DNA of 64,000 nt from Elephas maximus indicus (GCF_024166365.1 NC_064838.1:73114001-73178000), one strand, 5' to 3'. Shown: positions 10,048-23,345, counted from the first letter of the stretch. Translations and numbers: made by a program. Notes: generated by a model not told the origin, from the sequence alone.

Positions 10048-13000
10048 ATGACAGCACTAAAAACTTATTTATCTATAATTACGCTGAATGTAAATGCACT
10101 AAATGCACCAATAAAGAGACAGAGAGTCAAGGACTGGATTAAAAAACACGATCCATCTATATGCTGCCTACAAGAGACACACCTTAGACTTAGAGACACA
10201 AACAAACTAAAACTCAAAGGATGGAAAAAAATATATCAAGCAAACAATAAGCAAAAAAGAAGAGGAGTAGCAATATTAATTTGTGACAAAATAGACTTTA
10301 GACTTAAATCCACCACAAAGGATAAAGAAGGACACTATATAATGATAAAAGGGACAATTGATCAGGAAGACATAACCATATTAAATATTTATGCACCCAA
10401 TGACAGGGCTGCAAGATACATAAATCAAATTTTAACAGAATTCAAAAGTGAGATAGACACCTCCACATTTATAGTAGGAGATTTCAACACACCACTTTCA
10501 GAGAAGGACAGGAAATCCAGTAAGAAGCTCAACAGAGACATGGAAGACCTACTTACAACAGTCAACCAACTTGACCTCATTGACTTATACAGAACTGTCC
10601 ACCCAACTGCTGCAAAATATACTTTTTTTTTCTAGTGCACATGGAACATTCTCTAGAATAGACCACATATTAGGTCATAAAACAAATCTTTCCAGAATCC
10701 AAAACATCGAAATATTACAAAGCATCTTCTCAGACCACAAGGCAATGAAGCTAGAAGTAAATAACAGAAAAACTAGGGAAAAGAAATCAAATACTTGGAA
10801 AATGAACAATATCCTCCTGAAAAAAGACTGGGTTATAGAAGACATCAAGGAGAGAATAAGGAAATTCTTAGAAAGCAACGAGAATGAAAATACTTCCTAT
10901 CAAAACCTCTGGGACCCAGCAAAAGCAGTGCTCAGAGGCCAATTTATATCAATAAATGCACACATACAAAAAGAAGAAAGAGCCAAAATCAGAGAACTGT
11001 CCCAACAACTTGAACAAATAGAAAGTGAGCAACAAAAGAACCCATCAGACACCAGAAGAAAACAAATAATAAAAATTAGAGCTGAACTTAATGAATTTTT
11101 TCTTTTTAGAGAACAGAAAAACAATTGAAAGAATTAACAAAGCCAAAAGCTGGTTCTTTGAAAAAATTAACAAAATTGATAAACCATTGGCTAGACTGAC
11201 TAAAGAAATACAGGAAAGGAAACAAATAACCCGAATAAGAAACGAGAAGGACCACATTACAACAGAACCAAATGAAATTAAAAGAATCATTTCAGATTAC
11301 TACGTAAAATTGTACTCTAACAAATTTGAAAACCTAGAAGAAATGGATAAATTCTTGGAAAAATACTACCTACCTAAACTAACACATTCAGAAGTAGAAC
11401 AACTAAATAGGACCCATAACATAAAAAGAGATTGAAACAGTAATCAAAAAACTTCCAACAAAAAAAAGTCCTGGCCCAGACGGCTTCACTGCAGAGTTCT
11501 ACCAAACCTTCAGAGAAGACTTAACACCATTACTATTGAAGGTATTTCAAAGCATAGAATAAGATGGAATACTACCCAACTCATTCTATGAAGCTACCAT
11601 CTCCCTGATACCAAAACCAGGTAGAGACATTACACAAAAAAGAAAATTTTAGACCTATATCCCTCATGAACATAGATGCAAAAATCCTCAACAAAATTCT
11701 AGCCAATAGAATCCAACAACACATCAAAAAAATAATTCACCCTGATCAAGTGGGATTTATACCAGGTATGCACGGTTGGTTTAATATCAGAAAAACCATT
11801 AATGTAATCCATCACATAAATAAAAGACAAAAACCACAGGATCTTATCAATTGATGCAGAAAAGGCATTTGACAAAGTTCAACACCCATTTATGATAAAA
11901 ACTCTTACCAAAATAGGAATTGAAGGAAAATTCCTCAACATAATAAAGGGAATCTATGCAAAGCCAACAGCCAATATCACTCTAAATGGAGAGAACCTGA
12001 AAGCATTTTCCTTGAGAACGGGAACCAGACAAGGATGCCCTTTATCACCGCTCTTATTCAACATCGTACTTGAAGTCCTAGCCAGGGCAATTAGGCTAGA
12101 CAAAGAAATAAAGGGTATCCAGATTGGTAAGGTGGAAGTAAAGCTATCACTGTTTGCAGATGACATGATCGTATACATGGAAAACCCTAAGGAATCCTCC
12201 AGAAAACTACTGAAACTAATAGAAGAGTTTGGAAGTGTCTCAGGATATAAAATAAGCATACGAAAATCACTTGGATTCCTCTACATCAACAAAAAGAATA
12301 CCGAAGAGGAAATAACCAAATCAATACCATTCACAGTAGCCCCCAAGAAGATAAAATACTTAGCAATAAATCTTACCAAGGATGTAAAAGACCTATACAA
12401 AGAAAACTATAAAACTCTGCTACAAGAAATTCAAAAGGACATATTTAAGTGGAAGAACATACCCTGCTCATGGATAGGAAGACTTAACATAGTAAAAATG
12501 TCTATCCTACCAAAAGCCATCTATACATATAACGCACTTCCAATCCAAATACCAATGTCATACTTTAAGGGGATAGAGAAACAAATCACTAATTTCTTAT
12601 GGAAGGGAAAGAACCCCCGGATAAGCAAAACATTACTGAAAAAGAAGAAGAAAGTGGGAGGCCTCACCCTACCTGATTTCAGAACCTATTATACAGCTAC
12701 AGTAGTCAAAACAGCCTGGTACTGGTACAACAACAGGCACATAGACCAATGGAACAGAATTGAGAACCCAGGTATAAATCCATCCACGTATGAGCAGCTG
12801 ATATTTGACAAAGGACCAGTGTCAGTCAATTGGGGAAATGATAGCCTTTTTAACAAATGGTGTTGGCATACCTGGATATCCATTTGCAAAAGAATGAAAC
12901 AGGACCCATACCTCACACCATGCACAAAAACTAACTCCAAGTGGATCAAAGACCTAAACATAAAGGCTAAAACGATAAAGATCATGGAAGAAAAAATAGG

Positions 13001-13866
13001 ATCAACCCTAGGAGCCCTAATACAGGGCATAAACAGAATACAAAACATTACCAAAAATGATGAAGAGAAACCAGATAACTGGGAGCTCCTAAAAATCAAA
13101 CACCTATGCTCATCTTAAGACTTCACCAAAAGAGTAAAAAGACCACCTACAGACTGGGAAATAATTTTCAGCTATGACATCTCCGACCAGCGCCTGATCT
13201 CTAAAATCTACATGATTCTGTCAAAACTCAACCACAAAAAGACAAACAACCCAATCAAGAATTGGGCAAAGGAGATGAACACACATTTCACTAAAGAAGA
13301 TATTCAGGCAGCCAACAGATACATGAGAAAATGCTCCCGATCATTAGCCATTAGAGAAATGCAAATTAAAAGTACGATGATATTCCATCTCACACCAACT
13401 AGACTGGCATTAATCCAAAAAACACAAAATAATAAATGTTGGAGAGGCTGCGGAGAGATTGGAACTCTCATACACTGCTGGTGGGATTGTAAAATGGTAC
13501 AACCACTTTGGAAATCCATCTGGCGTTAAACAGTTAGAAATAGAAATACCATACAACCCAGAAATCCCACTCCTCGGAATATACCCTAGAGATACAAGAG
13601 CCTTCACACAAACAGATATATGCACACCCATGTTTATTGCAGCTCTGTTTACAATAGCAAAAAGCTGGAAGCAACCAAGGTGTCCGTCAACGGATGAATG
13701 GGTAAATAAATTGTGGTATATTCACACAATGGAATACTACGCATTGATAAAGAACAGTGACGAATCTCTGAAACATTTCATAACATGGAGGAATCTGGAA
13801 GGCATTATGCTGAGCGAAATGAGTCAGTTGCAAAAGGACAAATATTGTATAAGACCACTATTATAA
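10048..13866 (+). pseudogene. L1 ORF2 (endonuclease and reverse transcriptase), copy A, broken
   Basis: ORF2 provides nicking and target-primed reverse transcription. The N-terminal APE-type endonuclease is visible from ATG 10048, with LNVNALN and a CCLQETH motif holding the catalytic Glu. A frameshift follows near 10625 in a T run. SDHKAM marks the end of the endonuclease. Later breaks lie near 11097 (TTTTTTCTTTTTAG), near 11415, around 11560-11660 and near 11845. The reverse transcriptase runs mainly in 11892-13118 and keeps the FADDMIVY active-site box (about 12152). A TAA at 13116-13118 and a frameshift near 13528 separate the cysteine-rich C-terminal part ([26 protein letters not shown]) that ends at 13866. 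Confidence 0.88.
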
Positions 13867-14868
13867 GATCTTGAGAAATAGAAAAAATGGAGAAGAATAC
13901 ATACTTTTGTGGTTACAAAGGGGGGAGGGAGGGAGGGAGGGAGGGAGGGAGAGGGCTTTTTATTGATCAATCTGTAGATAAGAACTGCTTTGGGTGAAGG
14001 GAAAGACAACACTCAATACAAGGAAGGTCAGCCTAATTGGACTGGACTAAAAGCAAAGAGGTTTCTGGGATAAAATGAAAGCTTCAAAGGTCAGTGGAGC
14101 AGGGGCTGGGGTCTGGGGAACTTGGTTTGAGGGGACTTCTAAGTCAATGGGCAAAATAATACTATTATGAAAACATTCTGCATCCCACTTTGAATTGTGG
14201 CACCTGGGGTCCTAAATACCAACAAGCGGCCATCTAAGATACATCAATTGGTCCCAACCCACCTGGAGCAAAGGCAAAGGAAGAACACCAAGGTCACACG
14301 ACAACTAAGAACCCAAGAGACAGAAAGGGCCACATGAACCAGAGACCTACATTATCCTGAGACCAGAAGAACTAGTTGGTGCCCGGCCACAATCGATGTC
14401 TGCCCTGTCAGGGAACACAACAGACAAATCCTGAGGGAGCAGGAGACCAATGGGATACAGACCCCAAATTCTCATGGAAAGAACATACCTAATGGTATGA
14501 TTGAGACTAGAGGAATCCCAGAGACAATGCTCCCCAGAACGTCTGATGACACAGGACAGGAACCATCCCCGAAGACAAATCATCAGGCATAAAAAGGACT
14601 GGTCAGTGGGTGGGAGAGAGATGCCGATGAAGAGAGAGCTAATTAAATCAGGTGGACACTGGAGAGTGTGTTGGCAACTCTTGACTGGAGGGGGGATGGG
14701 AAGATAGAGAGGGAAGATGGCAAAATTGGCACGAAACGAGAGACTGTAAGGGCTGACTCAATAGGGGGAGAGCAAGTGGGAGAAGGGTATAAGATATATG
14801 TAAACCTACATGTGACAGACTGGAATGGTAAGTGTTCACTTGAAGCTTAATAAAAATTAATTTAAAAA
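13867..14868 (+). other. L1 copy A 3' UTR with G-rich tract
   Basis: About 1 kb UTR beginning after the ORF2 stop. It has a G-run tract at 13919-13950 (repeated GGGA), typical of mammalian L1 3' UTRs and able to form G-quadruplex. It ends in an AATAAAAATTAATTTAAAA tail. The homologous UTR of copy B is at 48979. Confidence 0.75.
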
Positions 14869-14882
14869 AAAAGAAAAGAAGA
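14869..14882. repeat. Right target-site duplication of L1 copy A
   Basis: AAAAGAAAAGAAGA, identical to 7319-7332. Confidence 0.75.
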
Positions 14883-15135
14883 TTCTAGCATAGTTGTCCA
14901 GAATGATTTACACCTCAGGTACATTTTGAACTAGAAGAAGAGACCAAAAAAAAAAAAACATTTATTGAGTACCTATTATGTGCTCGACACTATTGAGGCA
15001 CTTTCACAGATTTGTTGCTTCCAACTCTGAGAGTCTGTTGCAGCTCCACATACTTTTCCCCAAACCCTATTTTTTATGACTCACTGACAAGCCTACAAAG
15101 ACCATATATGAGTTAAATTTGTGGCGTAGAACATC
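14883..15135. other. Non-coding; L2-like piece near 14955-15010
   Basis: CATTTATTGAGTACCTATTA TGTGCTCGACACT resembles the reverse complement of the L2 3' end. An A run precedes it. No gene. Confidence 0.4.
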
Positions 15136-15501
15136 CTAGGGTAAACCCTGGAGGGTGTTGTGTATGTTCAAGTTGTGAGCTCTGTGGTAGATGGAGAAGT
15201 TGGCCAGGGTGCGGAAAGAAGGAAACATATCACTTATTTTCTGATTGTCAGCGGCAACCTGAGATCTTCCAGAAGGGGTTATATAGTCCTGACCAGCATA
15301 GCTTTGTGGCGGCCCTCCTGTCTGCCATATTATCACACTGGTGAGACCAGAGAATGCTGCCAAGAAGTATGAGAGGGCTACTTTGGAAGTCCTGTCCAGT
15401 GTACAGATGTCCAGTATCTTCCACATAGCTCCTGTGGGTATTGGTGGGAGACAGGGTGCCTTTCTTGATATGAGTTCCTGGCGGTTTACTGGAGTCAGCA
15501 A
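15136..15501 (-). other. Unrecognised open frame, 121 codons, minus strand
   Basis: An open frame that I do not recognise. It contains one hydrophobic stretch (VALSYFLAAFSGLTSVIIW, about residues 42-60) followed by GGPPQSYAGQDYITPSGR. No paralogue, splice signal or promoter is evident. It could be a fragment of a processed pseudogene, part of an old LTR, or a chance frame. I assign no function. Confidence 0.15.
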
Positions 15502-15539
15502 GAGTGTTTTGTTATTCCTTGTACTTCTGGATCCAAAGT

Positions 15540-16190
15540 TCTAAGGGAACAGAGGGGCCCCCAAATCTACAATTCATGTAAACAAATTAAAGTGACAGAG
15601 TAACAGGAAATGGGCCAGGGCGCAGAAACCAAGACATCCCCCAGAACAGTGGGGCAGGGTATCAGAAACTAGCCCACAAACTTCTTTAAAGTTGCCTCTC
15701 AGAAGCAACCGGATGAAACGAGCCCTGAGCCCCAGAGACATGTGTAGAACATCCACCTGTGACCGCTGTGTGACCTTTCACCAGGGGCAGTGAAGGGCTG
15801 CAGCTGCAGCTGGGGAATCGAACTCGGAGTGAGAGACTGTGCAGACATGACAGCCCATAAGTCCTACTATGAATCCCAGAGGCCTGTGGGACAGGAGCCA
15901 TCTTAGAAAGCAGCTGCGTGTGCACCTTAGGTAGCCTATCCCCACCCAAAACAGGCTAGTTGCCAGAAAATCCTACCTATGCCCCTGAATAAACATGAAT
16001 CTTTTTCCCGCTCAAGTATTTTTAAAAGCCCGTGCAAGTCCTTCGTTCTGTGAGACAGGGGTAAGCATTGCCTAGGCCTTCCTTATCTCTGCTTGCAAGC
16101 CTCTTCATCAAAGCTTTGCTGGTGTGCCCTACCTGCTCATTCTTGACCAGCGAGAGGCAAGAACCTTATTTAATTGAAGGCATAGAGACT
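15540..16190 (+). mobile_element. Possible LTR, weak
   Basis: The region has LTR-like composition: CCCAGAACAGTGGGGCAGGG, a poly(A)-signal-like CTGAATAAACATGAATC near 15987, and a U5-like part ending near GCAAGAACC at 16155. I see no clear paired ends or duplication, so the call is tentative. Confidence 0.3.
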
Positions 16191-17811
16191 GTGGCAACAG
16201 TTCTGGATCTCCTAAATATTTCTGCTTGTTTCTCTTTAATTGAATACTCACCTCAGTCAGTCCTAAGCTCTAATGTTATGCTGGTCTACCAGTGTGGACA
16301 CTAAGTGACAAAGTTTTAGGAAGAGACCCTAAAACTTTAAACCTCCTTGAACCTTGTGATAAACTTTAGTGTTTATGTGCCTGCAAGTAAGAATTTCCAC
16401 ACTTCTCTGGGAAGTTGGGGGAGAGCTAAGAGATTGAAGTAGAAATGTATTTGCACATAAAAATATTTTAGTCAAGCTGTGAAGAAGCTGCACAGGGGAT
16501 GATTTGAGGCCCCTGGAGCCATCAAGTATCATGATTGACAATACCGTTTGGAGAACAAGGGTGTCCTTTGTGAACAGTTCCTCACACTTACCCACACTCC
16601 ACCTTCCAGCCCTGTCTCTGTGTCTTTTAAATCTAGTACCTCAGATTTGGTTAGATGATAATAGACGCTTGTCATCCCCAAGTGAAAGGTTCCAAAGGGA
16701 TGTCAAAAGGGTCTTATAACCAAGAGGAAGAAAGAGGATGTTTACAATCCAGTTGTACCTATCCATCTAAAGAGCTTTAGCCAACTTCCTCCCAGTTTGC
16801 CTAATGGAAAGCACACTTCATCACAGCAGGTGACAATTTTTTCCCAAAAAAACACAGAAGGTAGACTCAAATGAGAAAGGCGTATTCTTTCAATTGACTT
16901 CCTAAGGCCCTCTAACCTTTTGTCTTTAGCCTACTTGTAATAAGTGCTTTCAAATTACCCAAGAATGACCCTGTCTGAGCACCCAAGAGTAGGGGCCTGT
17001 CTAGAGAAATTAGTGCCTATGGCAATTAACTTTAAATTGCTGAATGATCTCTCACAGCTGGCAATGGAAACTTCGATGGCCAATAGAAACTGCTCAGTAG
17101 AGCCCCTCCTCAAGCAGCACTTGGGGTACACACCCTACTTGCCATACCTTAGTTATACCTCTGTCAAGAGGAGTGAAACCAAAGAGATTGTGGGTGGGTA
17201 TGATGTCATTTCTCCTCATGAGGATTATTTCCTTGTTCTAGTTTGCAAAAAGTGAATTATGTTAAAAGATATAAACATCGTGAAGGACCTTGATACATGT
17301 TGCCAAACTGCCTTCTTGAAAAGTGGTACCAGATCATGACACTGAACTCAAGTTCCTTACAGACCCACTGGTGTCTTTGGACAATTTCTCATACTACCTT
17401 AGCATTGTGTGTTTCTAAAGCTAACAGCTATACTATATTCCTGAATCTTACCACCAGCTCCCATTCTTACAATTTAACCCTAACATTGATACTTAGAACT
17501 CTTTGCCCCACTCACTCTAGGGACTTAGCGTACTTGAAAAATTTTAAAATAAGTCCTTATATATAAAGCTCCCATTCCAGGATTATACCACCCTGAGTAT
17601 ATACCCACTTTTTACACTAGCCATACTCTTGACATGAACTTGGCACATCAACTGGCAGCATTTTGTTATTGGAGAAAATAAAGACATGTTCCTAAGGAGT
17701 CTCAGAGTGCCTCCTACACGTACTTTTAAAAATGTGCTTGTCATTAAGGTATTTGCATTGTTTGTAGTCCCTTGATGGGGAAATAGACAAAGGAAAAAAG
17801 GAGAGAGACTT
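16191..17811. other. Non-coding
   Basis: No gene recognised. About 17290-17430 may be an old L1 3' region in reverse (GTTGCCAAACTGCCTTCTTG). Short open frames at 16944-17255 and 17297-17566 have no protein-like features that I recognise. Confidence 0.4.
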
Positions 17812-17905
17812 TGTCACTGTTATTCATTGCTGTATTTCAGCACCAAAAACAATGCCTGGCACATAGTAGAAGCTCAATAAATATTTGTTAAATGACTGAG
17901 TGAAA
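17812..17905 (+). mobile_element. L2 3' end, sense
   Basis: TTCATTGCTGTATTTCAGCA ... GCCTGGCACATAGTAGAAGC TCAATAAATATTTGTTAAATG is the characteristic 3' end of ancient L2 LINEs. Confidence 0.75.
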
Positions 17906-18261
17906 TTTTCCTTCTTTTGTTGAGAAGTTTCCTCATGGGGCATTTGGATGGCGTAAGGGTCATAAGGATTTCTTTGGCGGTTTCTTCGTCATCCACTTTT
18001 CAGGGAATCAGCCATCCATTTGATACCAGCTGTGCAGTCCCAGGAACCTTGTTTATATAACATGATGTAGCCTTGCTATAGATAATTGGCCCAGATATAC
18101 TTTCTCTCATTTTGGAACTGCACTAAGAGATTTCTATTTGTGACTGTACTGGTCTTTGGAAAGACCTCTCAGGAAGTGGGAGTGAAATCATGGTCTCCTC
18201 TAGGTGGAGATGGAGAGCAGAGAAAGGCCATTTGCAGAAAGAGACAACAAAGGAGTAAAGG
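17906..18261. other. Non-coding
   Basis: Nothing recognised. Confidence 0.4.
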
Positions 18262-18935
18262 AGAAGTGCAGTAAAAATGAGCTTAGATTCCACTGTGTGC
18301 CCACTAGAATTGCTAAAATGAGGACAGACAATACCAAGTGTTGGTAAAAATATGGAGCAACTGGAACTCACTGCTAGTTGAGATGTAAAATGGTACAACT
18401 ACTTTGGAAAACAGTTTGGCAGTTTCTTACAAAGTTAAACGCATACTTGCCGTATAATCCAGAAACCCTACTCCATGTATATTCACAACATACAGATTTC
18501 CTCCAAGATACATGTGCTGGAATGTTCCCTGAAGCACCATTTTAAATAGTCCCAAATGGGAAACAAATGCTCAACATTAGTAGCCTGAATAACTAAATTG
18601 TGGTATATTCACAGAACGGAATACTCCACAGCGGTAAGAATGAATGAATTACTGTGACATATGGATGACATTAATAAATCTCATAAGTAAAATGCTGAAT
18701 AAAGAAAGTGTAAAAAACAATCAAAATTAATGTGTGCTGTTAGATGTCAGGCCTGTGGCTAGCCTTGGGGAATAATGAGTGGACGAGTGGGAGCTTCTGA
18801 GGTGCTGGCAATGCTCTGTTTCTTGATCGGGTGCTGGTTACATTGCTGTGTTTAGTTTATGAAAATTTATTGAGCTGTGCACTTATGACGTGCACTTTAT
18901 GTATTCATATTTCAGTAAGAAGATTTAGGAAAAAT
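18262..18935 (+). mobile_element. Old L1 3' end, sense
   Basis: Decayed end of L1 ORF2 (AAATGGTACAACTACTTTGG, TGGTATATTCACAGAACGGA ATAC) followed by an L1M-type 3' UTR (TTGATCGGGTGCTGGTTACA). No open frame is left. Confidence 0.78.
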
Positions 18936-20045
18936 TTTTAATCTAAAATTTTAAAAACGAGTCTAGAAACAGAGATAAATGTCTGCTAATGTCAGCAGCA
19001 TTCCTTAGATTCCATGAGAAAACTGTACTGTTGTTTAAAATTCCTTTTCTGGATGTAAGGTATCTTGTCTGGGTTTCTTCAGTCTGGGTATCCAGCCATT
19101 AATTCCCAAGCCTCTTCCACTGGATGGAAGCTCTCCTAGTGACATAGGTTTTTGGCCCACAAATATCCCTTTCCCCTCCCCCATCGTGACCATCTTCGAA
19201 AGTAGATGAATCTGTATTCTGTAGGAAATTAAGTACATATTCATCAAATTGTCTAAGATTGCCGATGTTTAGCCTCAACTATTCCACCAAATCCTCTGCT
19301 TCCCCAGAAAGGAAGCAGCATTTCCTATTTGCCTGGGATGGAAGATGGAGAATGCTGGCGGCCAAATCACCAGGCAACACAGTCTTGGGACACACAGTCT
19401 GGGATGTCTTGTAGTCAACCGAGACACTACGGATTGTGGTTAAAACTGTGCTCAGAAGTTTGGTGATTTATCCCCCAGTTCAGTCCCTTAGATGGTTTCC
19501 TGAGAAAACAGAAGCCGACTCAGTCCAGCTCCTCCCACACAACTTCAAAAGGACAAACACCTAGCCCAGGAAGTGGAGGTTACGGACCAATGAGGTGCTC
19601 GCAGCTTAGTAAAGATTGGACCCTTGGCACTGAGCCCTAATCTTCCCCACATGGCTCATCTACCCAGCTCTAATTCAAACCTAGACAACGGAAGTAGCAT
19701 CTTTATCTAGACAGGCTCAGATTTTTCCAACTTCGTTCAATACAATGAAGTATCATTGTGAAGCCAAAGTTCTGGATTTCAACGTTTCACATCTGTTCAG
19801 CATCCTCTGTGACTATTTTCCCTCTGACCTTTCTTGGATTGAATGGATGACCTCACTTGCCTCTAACCACAATGACTAGGACTCAAAGACGACGTCTGCT
19901 TTGAAATAAAATTTGGCTCCGGTAGCATCTTTCTGCCTCTGTATGGTTTAGACATCTCCAGACTTTTTTGTGCCAGAAGACAGAAGAGGGAGATCTGGTG
20001 ATTGGGCGCTTCTGGAAAGTCTGCTTAGTGTCAATGCAAAGTGAG
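18936..20045. other. Non-coding
   Basis: No gene or repeat that I can name. Confidence 0.4.
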
Positions 20046-20575
20046 AATTTCATTCATTTACCCAACAGGTGTTTACTGAGTACTAATTATCCAGTGTACT
20101 GACTGAGAATATAGCCATAAGCAAGATACATAAAAATCCCTTCCCTCATGGGGTTTATATTCTAGAAGAAAGGAGATAGACAATGAACGTATAAACAGAT
20201 AAACGGATAATTTCAGATAGCCATAGAGCTATGAGTAAAAGTGAAAAAATGTGATGAGAGAAAGAATTGCTAAGACTAAGATGGGAGTGAGCTGCTTTGG
20301 TAGGGTGGTAGGAGAATACAACTCTGGGGAACATTATATTTAAGCTGAGACTTGAATAATAACATGATTTGGGGAAAAGAGTATTCTGGACAGAAAAAAT
20401 GGCAAGCACAAAGGCCTTAAGGTGGGGACAAGCTTAGTTGTTCAGGAACAGAAAGGACAGTGTGGCTGGAGTGAAAGAGGAAGGGATTTCAGATGAAGCC
20501 AAAGAGGTATGCAGGGCCTAGATCATGTGATATTGTAGGCTGTGATAAGGAATAAAATTTGCCTGATGTAGACAG
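20046..20575 (+). repeat. Ancient interspersed repeat, family not assigned
   Basis: Begins TTTACCCAACAGGTGTTTAC TGAGTACTAAT... and continues through CATGGGGTTTATATTCTAG, GCACAAAGGCCTTAAGGTGG and GGGCCTAGATCATGTGATAT. This series of blocks is common in mammalian DNA. A similar series recurs at 57280-57760, and the first blocks recur near 30920-31090. Confidence 0.5.
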
Positions 20576-20635
20576 ATGATTCAAATTCTTGGAAAGCCTC
20601 AAAGGGAAATGAAATACAGTAGTAGTTGTGGGAGA

Positions 20636-20905
20636 GGTAGTACAACCTAGTGATTAGGGGTTTAGACTCTGGAAACAACTCTCTGGGACTACATCCCAGC
20701 TGTACCACTATGCTGTGTGAGTTTAGCAAAGTGACTTAACCTCTCTGGGCCTGGGTTCCTTCACCTTTAAGGTGGGAATAATAATTCATCCTCACAGATA
20801 CTATTTTGCATTGAGGATTAAATAAATTCATATCTCTAAGATGCTTAGAACAAGGCCTGGCATGTACTAATTGCTCAAGTATTTGAGTTGTTCCATTGTT
20901 GATGT
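20636..20905 (+). mobile_element. MIR SINE, sense
   Basis: Shows the MIR order: AGTGATTAGGGGTTTAGACTCT, the core GTGACTTAACCTCTCTGGGC CTGGG, GGTGGGAATAATAATTCATC CTC, then AGGCCTGGCATGTACTAATT GCTCA. Confidence 0.85.
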
Positions 20906-21104
20906 TATTAATATTATAGACTTATTACTAATGGGAAAAGGACTTTCAATGAGCTCTTCACTATGTTCTACTTTAGTTTTAAAAATTAGTGGAGTTGCAT
21001 TGTCATAGATTTCATTATCTGTCTTTAACTCTTCCTTCCCTCCCTTCTCCTGTCATGACCTCTCTGGGTGGAGTATATCTCCTTATTCCACTGACTTTGG
21101 GCTT

Positions 21105-21420
21105 GGTCATGGGTTAGAAATTGAATTGTGTCCCCCCAAATATGTGTTGGAATCGTAACCCTATACCTGTGGGTGTAATTCTTTTGGGAATAGGGTTTTC
21201 TTGTTATGTTAATGAAGCCATGTCAGTGTAGGGCGTGGCTTAAGCCTAATCACTTCTGAGTTATAAAAAGAGTAGATTAGACTCTTACAAAGCTGATTAG
21301 ACTTAGAAGCAAGCACAGATGGAGGGAGGATAAATGCCACATGAAGATTGCTAAGGAACCAAGGAACACTGGGGCTACAGAGGCTGAGACAAGGATCTTC
21401 CCCCAGAACAGCAAAGAGAG
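21105..21420 (+). mobile_element. LTR fragment (MaLR/ERV-L type)
   Basis: TTGAATTGTGTCCCCCCAAA at 21122 and GTTATGTTAATGAAGCCATG ... TTATAAAAAGAGTAGATTAG are typical of MaLR-like LTRs in this genome. The 3' end is not clear. The solo LTR at 51892 shares the first block. Confidence 0.55.
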
Positions 21421-23162
21421 CCTTCTACAGACAGCACCCAAATCCATTCTCCGCCATCTTTGCTCTTTGCACCTCTTGTTTTAGCTTAAAATTTCTGAGT
21501 GCGTACATCTTATTAAGTAAGCCTAAGTCTTGTGTTTCTGCTTTCAGGATAACCTGGGCATTGCCACACAATGGGCAGTAACATCTGTGACCACCAACCT
21601 TGACCCAGTGCACAGCTATTAATTCAGCTGAAATGCAAGAATACAGCCAAATCAGCTGTTAAAATATTTCCATGGCACTTGTAAGTTACCACTACCCCTA
21701 GTCCTCCAAGTGCCCCACCAACATGCAGGAAACCCCAGCCCTCCCCCAAGACATCCTAGAGCACTCCCTTGATTCAGCAACTGAAGGGTTAATGCTTGGA
21801 GCACTATAAGGAGCCTTTGGGATTCTCCCCTAGCTGCTGTGGCAGAGAGTAATGCCAGTGATCTCTGGTTATGAAATATTTTGGTTCCCCCTCTGCATAT
21901 GGGCCTTCTGCTACACCAGGTAAGCACTCTAGTGGGCATAGGGTAAAATGGAAGAAGAGTCATGGGTCTGGCCTTCCACTCATGCCAGGTCCCATCCATC
22001 CTGCTCCAAGATGAGACTGTTTTCCTGCCATCCCAGCATAGGTACCTGCTTGTCAGGTTTGAGCCAAAATGCTTCCATAAGTCATGACCATCTGTGAGTG
22101 GAATCTAACAAGGGGAAACCAGGAATGTGGAGGAGTGATGGTCTGTGGTGCTTACTGTGAAATGCGTATGCCACAGGTATTTGGCTTGCAATAATTTGTG
22201 TTTGAGATCCAGATCCAGTACCTATAAAACCCTGTACCTAGAGCTCACATGAAAGGAAAACTAAACTTTGTCTTCTTTCTTGCCAGACCCATTCACACAC
22301 ACACTTATATGGGAAGGAACTGCTTGGTCTCTTCCATTCTGTGTATATTTTCCAGTATAGTCAGATGCACAAGGAAAATGTATTTAACTCAGTGAGGGAG
22401 TTCAGTTTGTGAGAGAAAACTCCTGTAGGAGGGGGAAAGACTGACGAGTCACAGGGAATTAGACAAGCTCTCCAAGTCTGCAGAGGAGCTGCAGTTCCAG
22501 CTTCCCTTATGCTGTGGCCCATCTCAGGAAGTGAAGTGGTCAAGTTCGTTCAGGGACCACTGCCCACACTCCATCACTGAAGTGAGGTCCAATGGTCAGG
22601 AAGGTTCAGGAAAGTAAGGACTGCCCCAACGTGAGACCCCCCCATCCCTTCTAAACAGACTGCTGAGCAGTAAAACACTTCCAACATTGAGGGACTTTGT
22701 TTTTCATCATCACTGGTTGCCTGTGAACATGGGCTCGGCTGTAGTCATAAGTCCCCTGGTTGGGATTATTCTGCGTGAAGATGGAATAAAAAAGTGGGGT
22801 GCCTGTGTGTGTGCTGAGCTAAAAGAGAGAAGAAGGAGGGGAGAAAGACAATGTGGAAAAGAAAGCTAAAGCAGTATTTGAGGCATATGAAGGGAGAAAG
22901 ACTAAGAAATTTTCTTTCTTGGCTTAACTGAAACAATGAAACAGCTGAGCTTTCAGTACCCAAAGACCACTGTATAAGGGGACCTCAGGGGGATCACTTG
23001 ATGGTGATCAGTGAGGTAGAGCAACCCAGCCCAGGGCTGGGGCAGAGGCCATGAGACTCCTGTGTTGGCCACTTTCTGTCCCCTTTCATCTCTAAGTTAG
23101 ACCTGATGACCAGCATCTAACACCTGGTGTTCCCTGACAAGCTGGAGATAGCCTGTTGCTTT
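21421..23162. other. Non-coding
   Basis: No gene or recognised repeat. Open frames here (such as 21652-21999 minus) show no homology that I can name. Confidence 0.4.
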
Positions 23163-23345
23163 TAGTCTTTAACTATTGTCATTTGTACTCAAATCTTCTG
23201 CAAAACACCTCTTTAAAGCATTAAAAAGCAAAGATATCACTTTGAGGACTAAGGTGCGCTTAGCCCATGCCATGATATTTTTAGTGGCCTCATATGCATG
23301 CCAAAGCTGTACAATGAATAAGGAAGACAGAAGGGATATCTCGAC
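23163..23345 (+). mobile_element. RTE (BovB-like) LINE fragment, sense
   Basis: Part of the C-terminal half of the RTE polyprotein. The translated piece KVRLAHAMIFLVASYACQSC TMNKEDRR matches the post-RT region that the antisense copy at 23620 also encodes, here on the other strand. It ends abruptly at 23345 against an ERV-L fragment. Confidence 0.75.

Larger units (their letters stand above)
7333..14868 (+). mobile_element. Long L1 retrotransposon, copy A (broken)
   Basis: Nearly full-length LINE-1 of about 7.5 kb. In order it holds a 5' UTR with GC-rich tandem monomers (7333-8563), ORF1 (8564-9574), an inter-ORF spacer (9575-10047), ORF2 (10048-13866), and a 3' UTR with a G-rich tract and a short A-rich end. 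A 14-bp target duplication flanks it. Both reading frames carry frameshifts and stops, so it cannot move by itself. It is closely similar to copy B at 41952, which implies a fairly recent family. It lacks two blocks of the 5' UTR that copy B keeps. Confidence 0.92.

Noticed and set aside
9773..10051. Possible extra L1 gene between ORF1 and ORF2
   Set aside because: Both L1 copies have a short frame here, but it is A-rich, Lys/Asn-dominated, and shows no domain; treated as spacer.
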